Part shown: piece by piece, positions 28,101 to 35,798 of the stretch | Numbering within the stretch: the stretch's first letter is position 1 | How the letters are laid out: every line of letters begins with the position of its first letter | Assembly (NCBI GenBank): GCA_024743115.1 | Contig: JANSXC010000002.1 | Coordinates: 497,978-561,977, forward strand | Origin: a bacterium | GTDB taxonomy: Bacteria; Planctomycetota; UBA1135; UBA2386 | Length of the DNA: 64,000 nt | Direction of reading: 5' to 3' | Notes under the pieces: model-generated | Database searches by the model: none | Told to the model about the DNA's origin: nothing | The model's input: the letters and a program-made list of their open reading frames with translations, nothing else | Translations under genes and position numbers: made by a program

Positions 28101-28233
28101 TCGCGGTCGAGAACACCGGGTCCGGCGCGACGGACAGGCGTGAGCCGCGGGCCGACTGGGCGGCGGCGGTGTTGGTGATGGCGGTGAGTCCGAGGAGGAC
28201 GGGAACGAGTACCGCGAACGGCGTTCGGCGCAT
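25120..28233 (-). CDS. Secreted VPS10/BNR-repeat protein with an inserted PDZ domain
   Basis: A 1037-residue paralogue of the downstream VPS10/BNR protein. It has a signal peptide, Asp-box repeats (WRTTNAGTTW, YRSTDGGENW, YRTMDGGKNW, FRSDDAGETW), and a C-terminal FlgD-like domain (IHDVTGAEIAKVKG). After the blade ending LFAIIETERSGW it carries an extra segment of about 100 residues with a PDZ domain (AGMQAGDRVIMMDDEDV, then LRDILADSRGGTKV). The downstream paralogue has a charged linker at the same place. The ATG at 28233 is preferred over a TTG two codons earlier. PDZ domains bind protein C-termini, so this may be an envelope-located scaffold or peptidase-like factor. Confidence 0.88.
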   Translation of the reverse strand: MRRTPFAVLVPVLLGLTAITNTAAAQSARGSRLSVAPDPVFSTAMVDGLAWRNVGPVNPIGRITDLAIHADRQSTWFAGTAGGGVWRTTNAGTTWTNVFDKFGTVSIGDVAIAPSDPDIVWVGTGEENGRNSVQWGDGVYRSTDGGENWEHLGLFETFQIGHIDIHPTDPNIVFVAALGRLWGQNEERGVYRTMDGGKNWERVLYVDDRTGCIDVRMQPGNPDVVIACLYERWRDEFDGNDPATRFGEHSGIYKSIDGGDNWRRLDAGLPTASKWGRSGIDFYDENPNTLFAIIETERSGWHSGSRQRPLDAVANKDPNKNARGTAVFGFQGGEDGSKDAPGAVLGTLSEGGGAEQAGMQAGDRVIMMDDEDVTSLQDLRDILADSRGGTKVKVTFVRGKETKEVELTYGFRPRNAGGFGRNPDYPNGGRLFGQVQNRQGKQGEDGFQTGGVFRSDDAGETWTRLNSLTERPFYYSVIRVDPRNDQNLYSVGTTLWGSSDGGKEFAAINRGIHVDFHAIWVDPDDSDHLVAGCDGGVNETWDRGRTWQVLHGFCVAQYYDVTADNSVPYNVIGGLQDNGTWVGPSRTRYREGVGFEDWRTVRGGDGFGAVTDPVEPWILYCTSQNGALGINDLRSGGSARMQRDRAKDGRARWNWDSPFILSPHNRLTLYHAGSHVYRGERYAHLDNRQTRPGQGPVGRLRGMRMRCISGPLGASEEGTATAIAESPRVMGLLYAGTDDGALWRTDDGGREWQRIDDNLPILARRYVSDIVPSHYANDRVYLTLDGHRFDDFQTYVFVSQDRGETWQSLADDLPLREPCYAFCEDPRNENLLFLGTEYGCHVSLDRGQRWFSLGSGLPTVSMRDLFIQDRDSDLVAGTHGRGVWIVDIEPLRQLTAKVATNDRHLFAVEPAILWRMTSRGYQGDRDYHAKNPAYGVTFYVHCAEKPESAPTLTIHDVTGAEIAKVKGKARAGLQAIQWSGRAGRRLASPGSYAVRWDGQDDVDARAFELHPDPITARAPDAATASPLPTASGYPAIR

Positions 28234-28342
28234 GATCAACGATCCGTGATTGCGTTGGAGGCGGACGAGTGCCGCGCAGCATACGCCGGGGGCCGGTGCG
28301 GCGCTGGTTGCGCCCGCCCCGGAAAGTGTCGCAAAGGTGTGT

Positions 28343-28391
28343 GCGGCCGCGATCTAGGCCGCCTGAGCGCAGCCCTGAGCCGGGCTGCGCT
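28343..28391 (-). terminator. Two tandem hairpins after the envelope cluster
   Basis: AGCGCAGCCC (28366-28375) pairs with GGGCTGCGCT (28382-28391), and GCGGCC (28343-28348) pairs with GGCCGC (28357-28362). They lie just after the stop of the beta-barrel gene on the minus strand and before the VPS10 gene start. There is no clear U-tract. Confidence 0.45.
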
Positions 28392-28397
28392 GGACCG

Positions 28398-29405
28398 TCA
28401 GAAGCGCACGCCCATCGTGATCATGGCGCGCCAGTCCTCGGACGTGCTCGACAGGCCGATCGCCGTGCCGATGCTGACGTCGAGCTTCTCACGCACCGGG
28501 AACACGATGCCCGGCGTCAGGTAGCCCTCGCTCGCGTCCGGGACGCCGTCGACGCCCTGGTAGAGCCAGTCCAACTCGGTCACGAGATCGACGCGGCCGA
28601 CGGGCACGCGCACGCCGGAGCCGATCGTGATCGCGGGTTCGGTCTTGTCGCCGAGGCGTAGCCCGGAACTCGCGTAGAGGTGCGCGCCGCTGTTGCCGAT
28701 CGGCATCTGCATGAGCACCTGCGGCTGGAAGCTGATGCGCTTGCTCTGACCCGAGACGTTGACCGATTCGGGCAGGGCGAACGCTTCGAACGAGCGATCG
28801 TCCGACAGCACGACGTCGAGGCGTCCCGACAGGATCACGCCGGAGTCGGTGCTCAGGAACCGATGCTGCACGCCGAAGTCGAGCAGCGTGCCCGGGTCCT
28901 GAGCGGAACTGATCGTCTCGAACTGCTGCCCGGTGCCGATGAGGACGTCGATCGTCGTGTCGTCGAACAGACCGTAGGCGAAGTTCGCGTATGCGGCGCT
29001 GTCGTCCGGGTTGAGCTCGAAGCGGAAGGACGAGTAACGGTCGCCTTCGCCGAGCGTGTCCGCCTGGCGGATGCGCAGCGGGCGCGAGGCCGGCAGAGGG
29101 CGGCCGCGTCCTGGCACGACCGAGTAGGGCTCGGGGGGCTGCTCGACGACTTCGTCGACCCCGCTCTCGTTCGTGCTCGGCGGCGTGACGTCGGGTTGCT
29201 GGCCGGGCTGGGGGTCTTGTGCCGCGCCGGGGCTGATGGGCGCTTCGGGGTCCTGGCCGAACTCGGCCGTCGGCGGCGGAGGCGGATTGCCGCCGGGATT
29301 CTGGGTTTCGAAGCGGAACGCGGGGGCGTCGGCGGCGGGGTGCACGAGCGTCGAGCAGGCGCTCAAGGCGAGCGCCGTCGCGGTGATGAGCAGGGGGGCT
29401 CTCAC
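28398..29405 (-). CDS. Outer-membrane beta-barrel-like lipoprotein
   Basis: A 335-residue protein with a lipoprotein signal (ALALSACST). A proline- and glutamine-rich segment (about 35-80) leads to a region of alternating amphipathic strands (about 105-335) ending in ITMGVRF. The terminal aromatic residue fits an outer-membrane barrel. The barrel part loosely resembles transporters of the MetA-pathway phenol-degradation type. GTG start. Its first bases overlap the stop of the upstream lipoprotein gene (GTGA), so the two are probably made together. The lipobox plus barrel combination is uncommon, and the lipidation may be a misreading of a normal signal peptide. Confidence 0.6.
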   Translation of the reverse strand: MRAPLLITATALALSACSTLVHPAADAPAFRFETQNPGGNPPPPPTAEFGQDPEAPISPGAAQDPQPGQQPDVTPPSTNESGVDEVVEQPPEPYSVVPGRGRPLPASRPLRIRQADTLGEGDRYSSFRFELNPDDSAAYANFAYGLFDDTTIDVLIGTGQQFETISSAQDPGTLLDFGVQHRFLSTDSGVILSGRLDVVLSDDRSFEAFALPESVNVSGQSKRISFQPQVLMQMPIGNSGAHLYASSGLRLGDKTEPAITIGSGVRVPVGRVDLVTELDWLYQGVDGVPDASEGYLTPGIVFPVREKLDVSIGTAIGLSSTSEDWRAMITMGVRF

Positions 29406-30202
29406 TTGGTCACCTCCTCGAGCATCATTTCCTCCGGGACGCCGCCACTCAGCGGACCGAACCCGAGGAAGAAGTCTTCGCGGAATCGCCAGGCGGAGCT
29501 GCCGCGGCCGAGTGAGGTGTAGCCCACTTCGCCGGTCTTGCCCGGGCTGACGAGGAACGCGTCGATGGTGGTGCGCGCCTGCAGCTCCTTCTCACTGTAG
29601 ACCAGCGCGCTGAAGTCGCTCTGGTCGATACCGAGTTCGCTGACGACGATGCTGAGCACTGCGCGCGGTTCGCCGTCGCGCGGGGTGACGACGCGCAGCT
29701 TCTGGCGCCCGATGTGGTCGACGAGGCGGCCCATCAGGTAGCGGATGTCGTCCGCCGACTCGAACGCGAACGAAGAGTGCGAGCCGGGTCCGGTCCGGGC
29801 GGCCGCGACACCGGCGGTCGTCAGCGGATGCATCGATGCCGGAATCGACGGGGTGGCGTTGCTGCGACCCTGCAGGGCCGAGCCGATCACGGGCGTCATG
29901 CCGATCAGTCCGCCGAGGAAAGCACCACCGCCACTCTGGACGCCGCCGCCCGAGTGTGAGACCGAGAAGATCTGCACCGCGACCGAGTCGTCCTTCGCCG
30001 ACGTCGCGTCGAGGTTCTTTGCGATCTTGCTGAAGTCGATCTGAGCGAGAGCGCTGTCGATCGAGCGCGTAACGATGGCCTGTTCGTGCGCAAACCGCTT
30101 GCCGCCGCCGTGCGTCGGGTAGCCGCGGGTCACACAGGCCGGGAGCATGGACAGCGCCAACAGGGCGCCGAGTGATGCGATCCGGAACCGGGATCTGTTC
30201 AT
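29402..30202 (-). CDS. Hypothetical lipoprotein, 266 residues
   Basis: A lipoprotein with signal ending in MLPACVT (Cys23). A helical segment follows (about 37-65, including SIDSALAQIDFSKIAKNL), then a glycine-rich run (GGGVQSGGGAFLGGLIG) that may be a membrane-inserting or flexible loop. The second half is alpha/beta (about 150-245, with LRVVTP, RAVLSIVVSELGI and ARTTIDAFLVSP). The family is unknown to me; the second half has the feel of CsgG-, FlgO- or LPS-assembly-type periplasmic domains. It is followed, with a four-base overlap, by a beta-barrel gene, and preceded by the kinase-SUMF1 gene 20 bases away. Confidence 0.6.
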   Translation of the reverse strand: MNRSRFRIASLGALLALSMLPACVTRGYPTHGGGKRFAHEQAIVTRSIDSALAQIDFSKIAKNLDATSAKDDSVAVQIFSVSHSGGGVQSGGGAFLGGLIGMTPVIGSALQGRSNATPSIPASMHPLTTAGVAAARTGPGSHSSFAFESADDIRYLMGRLVDHIGRQKLRVVTPRDGEPRAVLSIVVSELGIDQSDFSALVYSEKELQARTTIDAFLVSPGKTGEVGYTSLGRGSSAWRFREDFFLGFGPLSGGVPEEMMLEEVTK

Positions 30203-30222
30203 GGAGAGAGTGCTTCGATAGG

Positions 30223-33090
30223 TCAGGGGTTTGGAATGATCGCGAGGCGGAAACCGCCGTTCGCACTAGGGGAGTGGGAGCGCTTGCCAACGGGACTCGT
30301 TGGCTCGAAGCGCAGTGTGTCGAGTGGCGGGATCGCGAGTGCCGTGCGTTCTTCGTCGAACGCGCCGCCGAGGAAGGCGACATGGGTGGGCGCGCCGGCT
30401 GGCGGTGTCTGGGCGTGGCTTTCGACCACGAGTTCGGCGACGTTGCCACCGATGTGTCGCAGGTGCAGGTCGCCCTGGGATCGGCGCCATACGCTCTCCA
30501 GACTGGCGCGCGGGCGCTGCTCCCGGCCGTCGTTGCCGCGGAAGTCGCCGCCGTCGGGTCGGTAGTTGGCCTCGTGACGCGCCGATTGGAACGGCATCGC
30601 TCCTGTTGCGGTCGGTGGATTGCCGAACGTCGCGTTGGCGATCTCGCACCAGAGTGCGTAGTCGGGGAGCACGACCTGGTGGCCGTCGATACCGCGGGAC
30701 AGCCAGCGCGCGTAGGCGGCCGCTTCGCTGGCGTGGACGTAGCAGACGGGGAGGTCCGGGTCGTGGACGGTGCCGGCCGGGCTGCGCAGGCGCTTTCGCC
30801 AGAACGCCAGGCGCCATTCGAGGTCTTCGTCGACGCTGGCGAGCCACTGCTCGAAGGGCTTGTCGGTCGCCAGCATATCCTTGTAGTCAGCGGTCCAGAC
30901 GAACGCGTCGAACTGGGCCCTCGAAACCTCGGTCACGCCGGCGAGCAGCCCGACGCGAACCGTGACGAAACGCAGCGGTGCGATCGCGTTCTGGGTGGCG
31001 GTCGGCGACAGCGGGTGGCGGTAGTGCACGCCGAGGTCCTCGAATGTTTTCGTGAGATCGAGGCCGGCGATGACGGGCGGGATGCTCGGGATCTCGAGCC
31101 GTACGCGATGTGTGCGGTCCCCGAGGCGGATCTCGAACTCGTGGGATCCCGGCGCGGGAGTCAGCTGGAAGCGCGCGCGTTCCGGCGTGCGATCCTGCGG
31201 CGGAAATCTGTGCTCTCCCATCGTGAGCTCGAGCTCGGTCGCGCTGGGGAACACGCCGCGCACAACGATCGAGACCGGTCGGGTCGAGCCGAAATCGAGT
31301 CCGGGAAGCGCGCAGGCCAGCACTTCGTCACCGACGGTGAGCGGCGCCTGGTCGGCGACCACGATCTGCTCGAGGCTGGGCGCACTGGGGGGCGGCTCGG
31401 TTCGTTTCGTGTCAGCGGCGCCGGCGTTGGTGTCCGGCTGCTGCCGGCGCTCTGGGTCGCCGTCGGGGTCGCTACCGGCGCCCTTGCCATCGCCAACGGT
31501 CTTCGGAGTGCCGGTCGGTTTGGGGTCGCCGTTCACGTAGTCGTGCTTGCCCTGGGGCGGGTTCGCCGAGCTATTGCCGTTCCCCGGCGTCGAGTCGTTC
31601 GGGGGGATGAAGCGCCAGACGGCCACCGCGACGAGGGCAACCAGGAGCCCGACCCAGCCCCATCTTCGGACGGGCGCCCCGGCCGCGGCGTCGTCGTCGA
31701 CCGGTGCCGGAGCCGCAGCGGGGGCGGGGTCAACGACTTCGCCGAGGTCGCGCGAGGCGCCGATGCGCTCGCGCATGCGGTCGAGCTCTGCTTCGGACAG
31801 CGCCAGCGGCGGTTCGGCGAACGCGAGCGTTTCCGGTGCGATGCCGGGTTCGATTCGGAGTTCGTCGAGCACCGTCGCCAGTTCTCGTGCCAGGGCGCTG
31901 CCGTCGGCGGGTCGGTCCGCAGGTGCGCGCGCGAGTCCGCGCCGTAGCAGGCGGACGACGGGTGATGGCGCGACCTCCGAGAGTTCGGTCGCGATCGTTT
32001 GCGAGTGGTCGTCGTCGTCGACTGCCGGCGGCGTCGCGCCCGTGAGCAGATAGAACGCGGTCGCGGTCGCACCGTACACGTCCGCTGGTGTCTCCGCGTC
32101 GTGCAGCCGTTCGCGCTGTTCGGGTGCGACGAAGAAGGGCGTGCCGATCGGCTGATCCGAACGCATCAGCGCCGGGTCGGTGCGATGGCGCGCGAGGCCG
32201 AAGTCCGTGAGCTTTGCCGTGCCGGTGTGCTCGAGGAGCACATTGTTGGGGTTGACGTCACGATGCGACACGGTGCGTTCGTGCGCGGCCGCGAGTGCGG
32301 ATGCGAGGTCGCGCAGGATCGCGAGCACTTCGGGCAACGGCCGGGGGCCGAGCCGCTTGACCCGCTGCGCGAGGTTCTCGCCGCGGATCCATTCCATGAC
32401 GAGGTAGTGCAGCCGGTGGCGGCGACTGCAGTCGATGACCTCGACGATGTTGGGATGTCGCAGCGTCGTGGCACCGATGCGCGCCTCGCGGCGCAACTGG
32501 TCGAGGGCTTCGGTGCCCGCCATGAACCCGGGTGCGAGGAGCTTGATCGCGACGTCGCGATCGGTGAGGAGGTGCCGGCCGCGGAAGACCTGTCCGAAGC
32601 CGCCGCGACCGACAAAGCGCAGGATCACGTAGGTGTCGAGCACCGGGTGGTCGTCGATGCGCGGCAGGTGTTGGCGCAGATCCTCCTCGGGAGCGGGCTC
32701 CGCCGGCGCGGGGCCGTCGTGGGCGAGCTCCGGCTGAGCCAGCAGTCCCGGACTCTGCTCGTCGCGCAGGTCGCCCGTGCTCGCGGCGTTGTCGACATCG
32801 AGTAGCTCCCGCACCTCGGCCGCGAGTGCGTCGTCTCCGGCCGTTTCGCGCCGGAGGTACTCATTGCGTTCCGGTGCGGGCAGAGCCGACGCAGCGTCGA
32901 ACAGCTCCTGCACCCGCCGAAGTCGGGCGAAGGGATCCGGGTTGCGGTCGGGCGCTGGCGGTTCGGCGGCCACGGCGGCGAGCGAGTTGGCGGGTTCCTT
33001 CGGAGTGGGCTGGCCGGTGGCCCGAGTCGGAGTGGCTCGTTTCGGGTCGGCCCGGCCAGGGGCCATGTCAGGGGCAGGGTGAGGCAACAT
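30223..33090 (-). CDS. Transmembrane Ser/Thr protein kinase with C-terminal SUMF1-type domain
   Basis: A 955-residue protein. A proline-rich N-terminus (1-150) precedes a Hanks-type kinase domain (about 153-425): glycine loop GRGGFGQVF, Lys183 in VAIKLL, HRDVNPNN with Asp278 and Asn283, DFG at 296-298, and VAPEQ at 321-325. The lysine that follows HRD by two positions in Ser/Thr kinases is Asn280 here. A membrane helix (about 472-490) follows, then a disordered charged linker, a beta-rich segment and an SUMF1/FGE-type domain ending GGFRLAI. The kinase would face the cytoplasm and the SUMF1 domain the outside. This architecture is frequent in Planctomycetota. Substrates are unknown. Confidence 0.9.
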   Translation of the reverse strand: MLPHPAPDMAPGRADPKRATPTRATGQPTPKEPANSLAAVAAEPPAPDRNPDPFARLRRVQELFDAASALPAPERNEYLRRETAGDDALAAEVRELLDVDNAASTGDLRDEQSPGLLAQPELAHDGPAPAEPAPEEDLRQHLPRIDDHPVLDTYVILRFVGRGGFGQVFRGRHLLTDRDVAIKLLAPGFMAGTEALDQLRREARIGATTLRHPNIVEVIDCSRRHRLHYLVMEWIRGENLAQRVKRLGPRPLPEVLAILRDLASALAAAHERTVSHRDVNPNNVLLEHTGTAKLTDFGLARHRTDPALMRSDQPIGTPFFVAPEQRERLHDAETPADVYGATATAFYLLTGATPPAVDDDDHSQTIATELSEVAPSPVVRLLRRGLARAPADRPADGSALARELATVLDELRIEPGIAPETLAFAEPPLALSEAELDRMRERIGASRDLGEVVDPAPAAAPAPVDDDAAAGAPVRRWGWVGLLVALVAVAVWRFIPPNDSTPGNGNSSANPPQGKHDYVNGDPKPTGTPKTVGDGKGAGSDPDGDPERRQQPDTNAGAADTKRTEPPPSAPSLEQIVVADQAPLTVGDEVLACALPGLDFGSTRPVSIVVRGVFPSATELELTMGEHRFPPQDRTPERARFQLTPAPGSHEFEIRLGDRTHRVRLEIPSIPPVIAGLDLTKTFEDLGVHYRHPLSPTATQNAIAPLRFVTVRVGLLAGVTEVSRAQFDAFVWTADYKDMLATDKPFEQWLASVDEDLEWRLAFWRKRLRSPAGTVHDPDLPVCYVHASEAAAYARWLSRGIDGHQVVLPDYALWCEIANATFGNPPTATGAMPFQSARHEANYRPDGGDFRGNDGREQRPRASLESVWRRSQGDLHLRHIGGNVAELVVESHAQTPPAGAPTHVAFLGGAFDEERTALAIPPLDTLRFEPTSPVGKRSHSPSANGGFRLAIIPNP

Positions 33091-33183
33091 CGGGAGGGGC
33101 GGCTGGGTTCCTCGTCCCAGCGATCGCGGCCTCCCAGAACCGCAAGATTATCGAACCACGAGATTAATCGCGGTCGCCGCGAC
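33091..33183. other. AT-richer gap upstream of the kinase gene
   Basis: A 93-base gap between the Omp85 gene stop and the kinase start. It holds a locally AT-rich patch (33145-33169) with the palindrome GATTAATC (33162-33169) and a TAATCT on the minus strand that could serve as a -10 element. No matching -35 is clear. Confidence 0.35.
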
Positions 33184-34557
33184 TCAGAAGCTGTTTCCGA
33201 ACGCGATCGAGAAGTTGCTGCCCTCGTCGCCGTAGCCGATGTCGAGCCGGAACGACGCCTCGCGCGAGAACGCCAGGCGGGCGCCGAGGCCGTAGCTGTG
33301 GTGCCAGCGCGCAGCGTCGAGATCCTCGATACCAGGGGCGACCGTGCCGATCTCGCCGAAGAGCACCAGGTTGATGCGTTCGATCCGGATGGTGTCCGTG
33401 AACGTGATGCCGCGCGGGACGACGCCGAAGCGCCATTCGACGGCGGCGTGAGCCGCGGCCCGATCCGTGAACCGGTTGGGCAGGAACGCGCGCAGCGAGT
33501 CGGAGCCGCCGAGCGACGGCAGGTGGTAGAACGGCAGGTCGCCGATCGTGTCCTGGGCGAACGCGCCGAAGGCCAGTACGTCGGTCGGTGGGTTCTCTTC
33601 GTTGCCCTCGGCGCCGGTGTGAAACAGTGCCGGGACCGTGAAGTACTGTCGTAGATCCGCGGCCACGACTGCGCCGATCTCGCCGCCCGTGTGAGCGGCC
33701 GCATTGATGCCGACGCCGACCCGATGGCCCTGGTAGGGCTGGTGCAGGCTGTCACGGGTGTCGTGCGCGAGCGTGCCGCCGAACCAGAGCAGATCGTCGC
33801 CGTCGCCGTCGGCCACGAGCCCGGGGTAGACCTGCTCGGTGCTCGGCACCGAGGACACCCGGCCGCGGGACAGGCCATGGTGCTCGCCACTCAGCCCGAG
33901 GCTGTAGAACCAGGCGCCGCCCGGTTCGCCCAGCGTATCTCGCAGGCCGACGCCGATCGTCGTGACCTCCTCGGTGAAGCTCGTCTCGTTGGCTTCGGGC
34001 GTGCGACTACCGAAGCCGAAAAAGCGCCGCGTCAGCGTCTTGCGGTAGCCGGCGCGCGCGGTGACCCGACCACGTTCTTCGCGGATGATGCCGCCGTTGT
34101 CGAGCTCGCGGTGATGCAGCCAGCGCTGCCAGAAGATGCTGTAGGTCTGCTGGCCCTCCTCGGAGTGCGTGACGACGATGTTGGCGAACTCGCGGTAGTT
34201 CTGGTTGCGGAAGTCGGTGTCGGTGAACGCGACGCCGCCGCCGAACCCGATGTCTTCTTCGCGGAAGAGGATCGGTGAGAAGAAGCTGCTGACGAGGAAG
34301 CGCTCGAAGATGTTGCCTGGCTTGATCCGGCCGGGCGGGGTGTAGCGCCAGCGTTCGGGATGCGCGAGGTCGGCCGGGAACTCCGGCTTGGGAATGCGGC
34401 CGTCGGGATCGAGGCCGCGCAGCGGATTGTAGGGCTGCTGGGGACTCTGGGGACCCTGGCTGCCGGGCTGCGAGGTCGGCGCCTGGGCGAGCAGGTTCGC
34501 GGCGGGGCTCGCCAACAGGATGCAGCCGAGCAGGGCGCTCGAGGGAAGTGGCTTCAT
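33184..34557 (-). CDS. Omp85/BamA-TamA-family outer-membrane barrel without POTRA domains
   Basis: A 457-residue secreted protein. A signal peptide (about 1-25) is followed by a short proline-rich linker (to about 80) and then a barrel that continues to the terminal phenylalanine (SIAFGNSF). The Omp85 signature is present as LPSLGGSDSLRAFLPNRF followed by a VEWRF strand, although the usual (V/I)RG(F/Y) core reads LRAF. Classical members have one to five POTRA domains before the barrel; here there is no room for even one. Such shortened members exist and are thought to move lipids or proteins across the outer membrane. The gene overlaps an upstream lipoprotein gene by four bases. Confidence 0.75.
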   Translation of the reverse strand: MKPLPSSALLGCILLASPAANLLAQAPTSQPGSQGPQSPQQPYNPLRGLDPDGRIPKPEFPADLAHPERWRYTPPGRIKPGNIFERFLVSSFFSPILFREEDIGFGGGVAFTDTDFRNQNYREFANIVVTHSEEGQQTYSIFWQRWLHHRELDNGGIIREERGRVTARAGYRKTLTRRFFGFGSRTPEANETSFTEEVTTIGVGLRDTLGEPGGAWFYSLGLSGEHHGLSRGRVSSVPSTEQVYPGLVADGDGDDLLWFGGTLAHDTRDSLHQPYQGHRVGVGINAAAHTGGEIGAVVAADLRQYFTVPALFHTGAEGNEENPPTDVLAFGAFAQDTIGDLPFYHLPSLGGSDSLRAFLPNRFTDRAAAHAAVEWRFGVVPRGITFTDTIRIERINLVLFGEIGTVAPGIEDLDAARWHHSYGLGARLAFSREASFRLDIGYGDEGSNFSIAFGNSF

Positions 34558-35756
34558 TTGGTCTCCTGCCAGTGCCTTCCGAGTTCGGCGGCGCGGTCAC
34601 CGATACCGTAGTACTCGGCGATCAGCATGGCTTCCTGTCGCGGTTTGCCCAGGTGCCAGAGGGCGTGGCTGGCGACGAGGGCGGCGCCGAACTCCTGCTT
34701 GCCCGCGACGAAGACATAGCCGTCGTCGCCGCAGCGCTGGCGCAGTTCCTCGAGGCGGTCGACATCGGTGCGGGTCGGCAACCCACCCTTGTCCGGGACG
34801 TGCAGATACTCGCGGCCGTTCGCCGCGCAAAGGCGCGGCAACTGCTCGCTGATGTACGGGAACGTGTCGACGTAGCCACGCCAGGGGCCGTTCTCGATGA
34901 CGGTCGTGCCGCGGAGCTCGCCAACGACGAACCACGGGGCGCTGGCGGCGGTGCGGGCGCCCGGGAGCACGAGCTCGTGCCAGCCCGCGGGCAGGCGGCC
35001 GGGTGGCGTGTTCCCCGGGCGCGATGCGTCGGCCGTTTCGAGCTCGATCCCGCGCGCTCGTGCCCAGGTCTTGGCCAGCGTCTCGGTGGCCTGCTTCGCC
35101 ATCTCCTCCCACATCTTGTCGGCGGGGTCGCCGACGACGAGCTTCATCGCGGCGTAGCTGAAGCTCGAGATTCCCTGAGCCTCCAAAGCGGCGTCGATCA
35201 TTACGTCGGCGGCGGCCCGGGTGCCCGATTCGGTCGGCAGGAGGACGACGCAGTCTGCCGCCGAGACGAGAGCCGTCGGCAGCGCGAGCCGCGCATCGTC
35301 GCCGACGATGGGCGTCGAGAGCATGTGCAGCGCAACGGCCGGGTCGATTTCGACCTGCTTGCCCTTCGGTCCGACCTGCATCTGGTTGCCGATCTGGAAG
35401 TCTCCCTGGATGCCGAGCAACTGCCGCTGCCAGCCCTGCACGGCGGCGCTCCACGCTTCGGGTTCCGGGATCGGCAGCGGGTCCTCGTATGACAACGCGA
35501 GGATGAGGGGGCGACCCAGATCGGCGTTTGACGACACCTCGGCCTGGCGTTGCGACAGTCGACGTCGCACGTTCGCGATGAGGTCGTAGGAGTCGGCCGC
35601 TGCGGAGCCGTCGCGTGCGAGCACGTAGGCCTGGTCGCTCACGAACAGCCGGTAGTCACGCCAGCGTTCGGGCAATTCGGAGGGCGGCTGTTGCCACTCG
35701 ACGGTCGAGCAGGCGGCGAAGCCGGAAAGTAGCAGCAGGGTCGGCGCTCGCAGCAT
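34554..35756 (-). CDS. Hypothetical lipoprotein coupled to the Omp85 gene
   Basis: A 400-residue lipoprotein, signal ending at GFAACST (Cys16). The mature protein is mixed alpha/beta with strands such as RPLILALSYEDPLP and ALVSAADCVVLLPTESG, a helical segment near 185-230, and a C-terminal helix-rich part (GAALVASHALWHLGKPRQEAMLIAEYYG). I do not recognise the family. Its stop overlaps the Omp85 start by four bases (ATGA), so it is probably a periplasmic partner of that barrel. It starts 42 bases from the divergent GH172 gene, and that gap must hold both promoters. Confidence 0.6.
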   Translation of the reverse strand: MLRAPTLLLLSGFAACSTVEWQQPPSELPERWRDYRLFVSDQAYVLARDGSAAADSYDLIANVRRRLSQRQAEVSSNADLGRPLILALSYEDPLPIPEPEAWSAAVQGWQRQLLGIQGDFQIGNQMQVGPKGKQVEIDPAVALHMLSTPIVGDDARLALPTALVSAADCVVLLPTESGTRAAADVMIDAALEAQGISSFSYAAMKLVVGDPADKMWEEMAKQATETLAKTWARARGIELETADASRPGNTPPGRLPAGWHELVLPGARTAASAPWFVVGELRGTTVIENGPWRGYVDTFPYISEQLPRLCAANGREYLHVPDKGGLPTRTDVDRLEELRQRCGDDGYVFVAGKQEFGAALVASHALWHLGKPRQEAMLIAEYYGIGDRAAELGRHWQETK

Positions 35757-35798
35757 GATCGGGTCGTGATGCTACCGATGGTTGGCTAGGATGCGATC

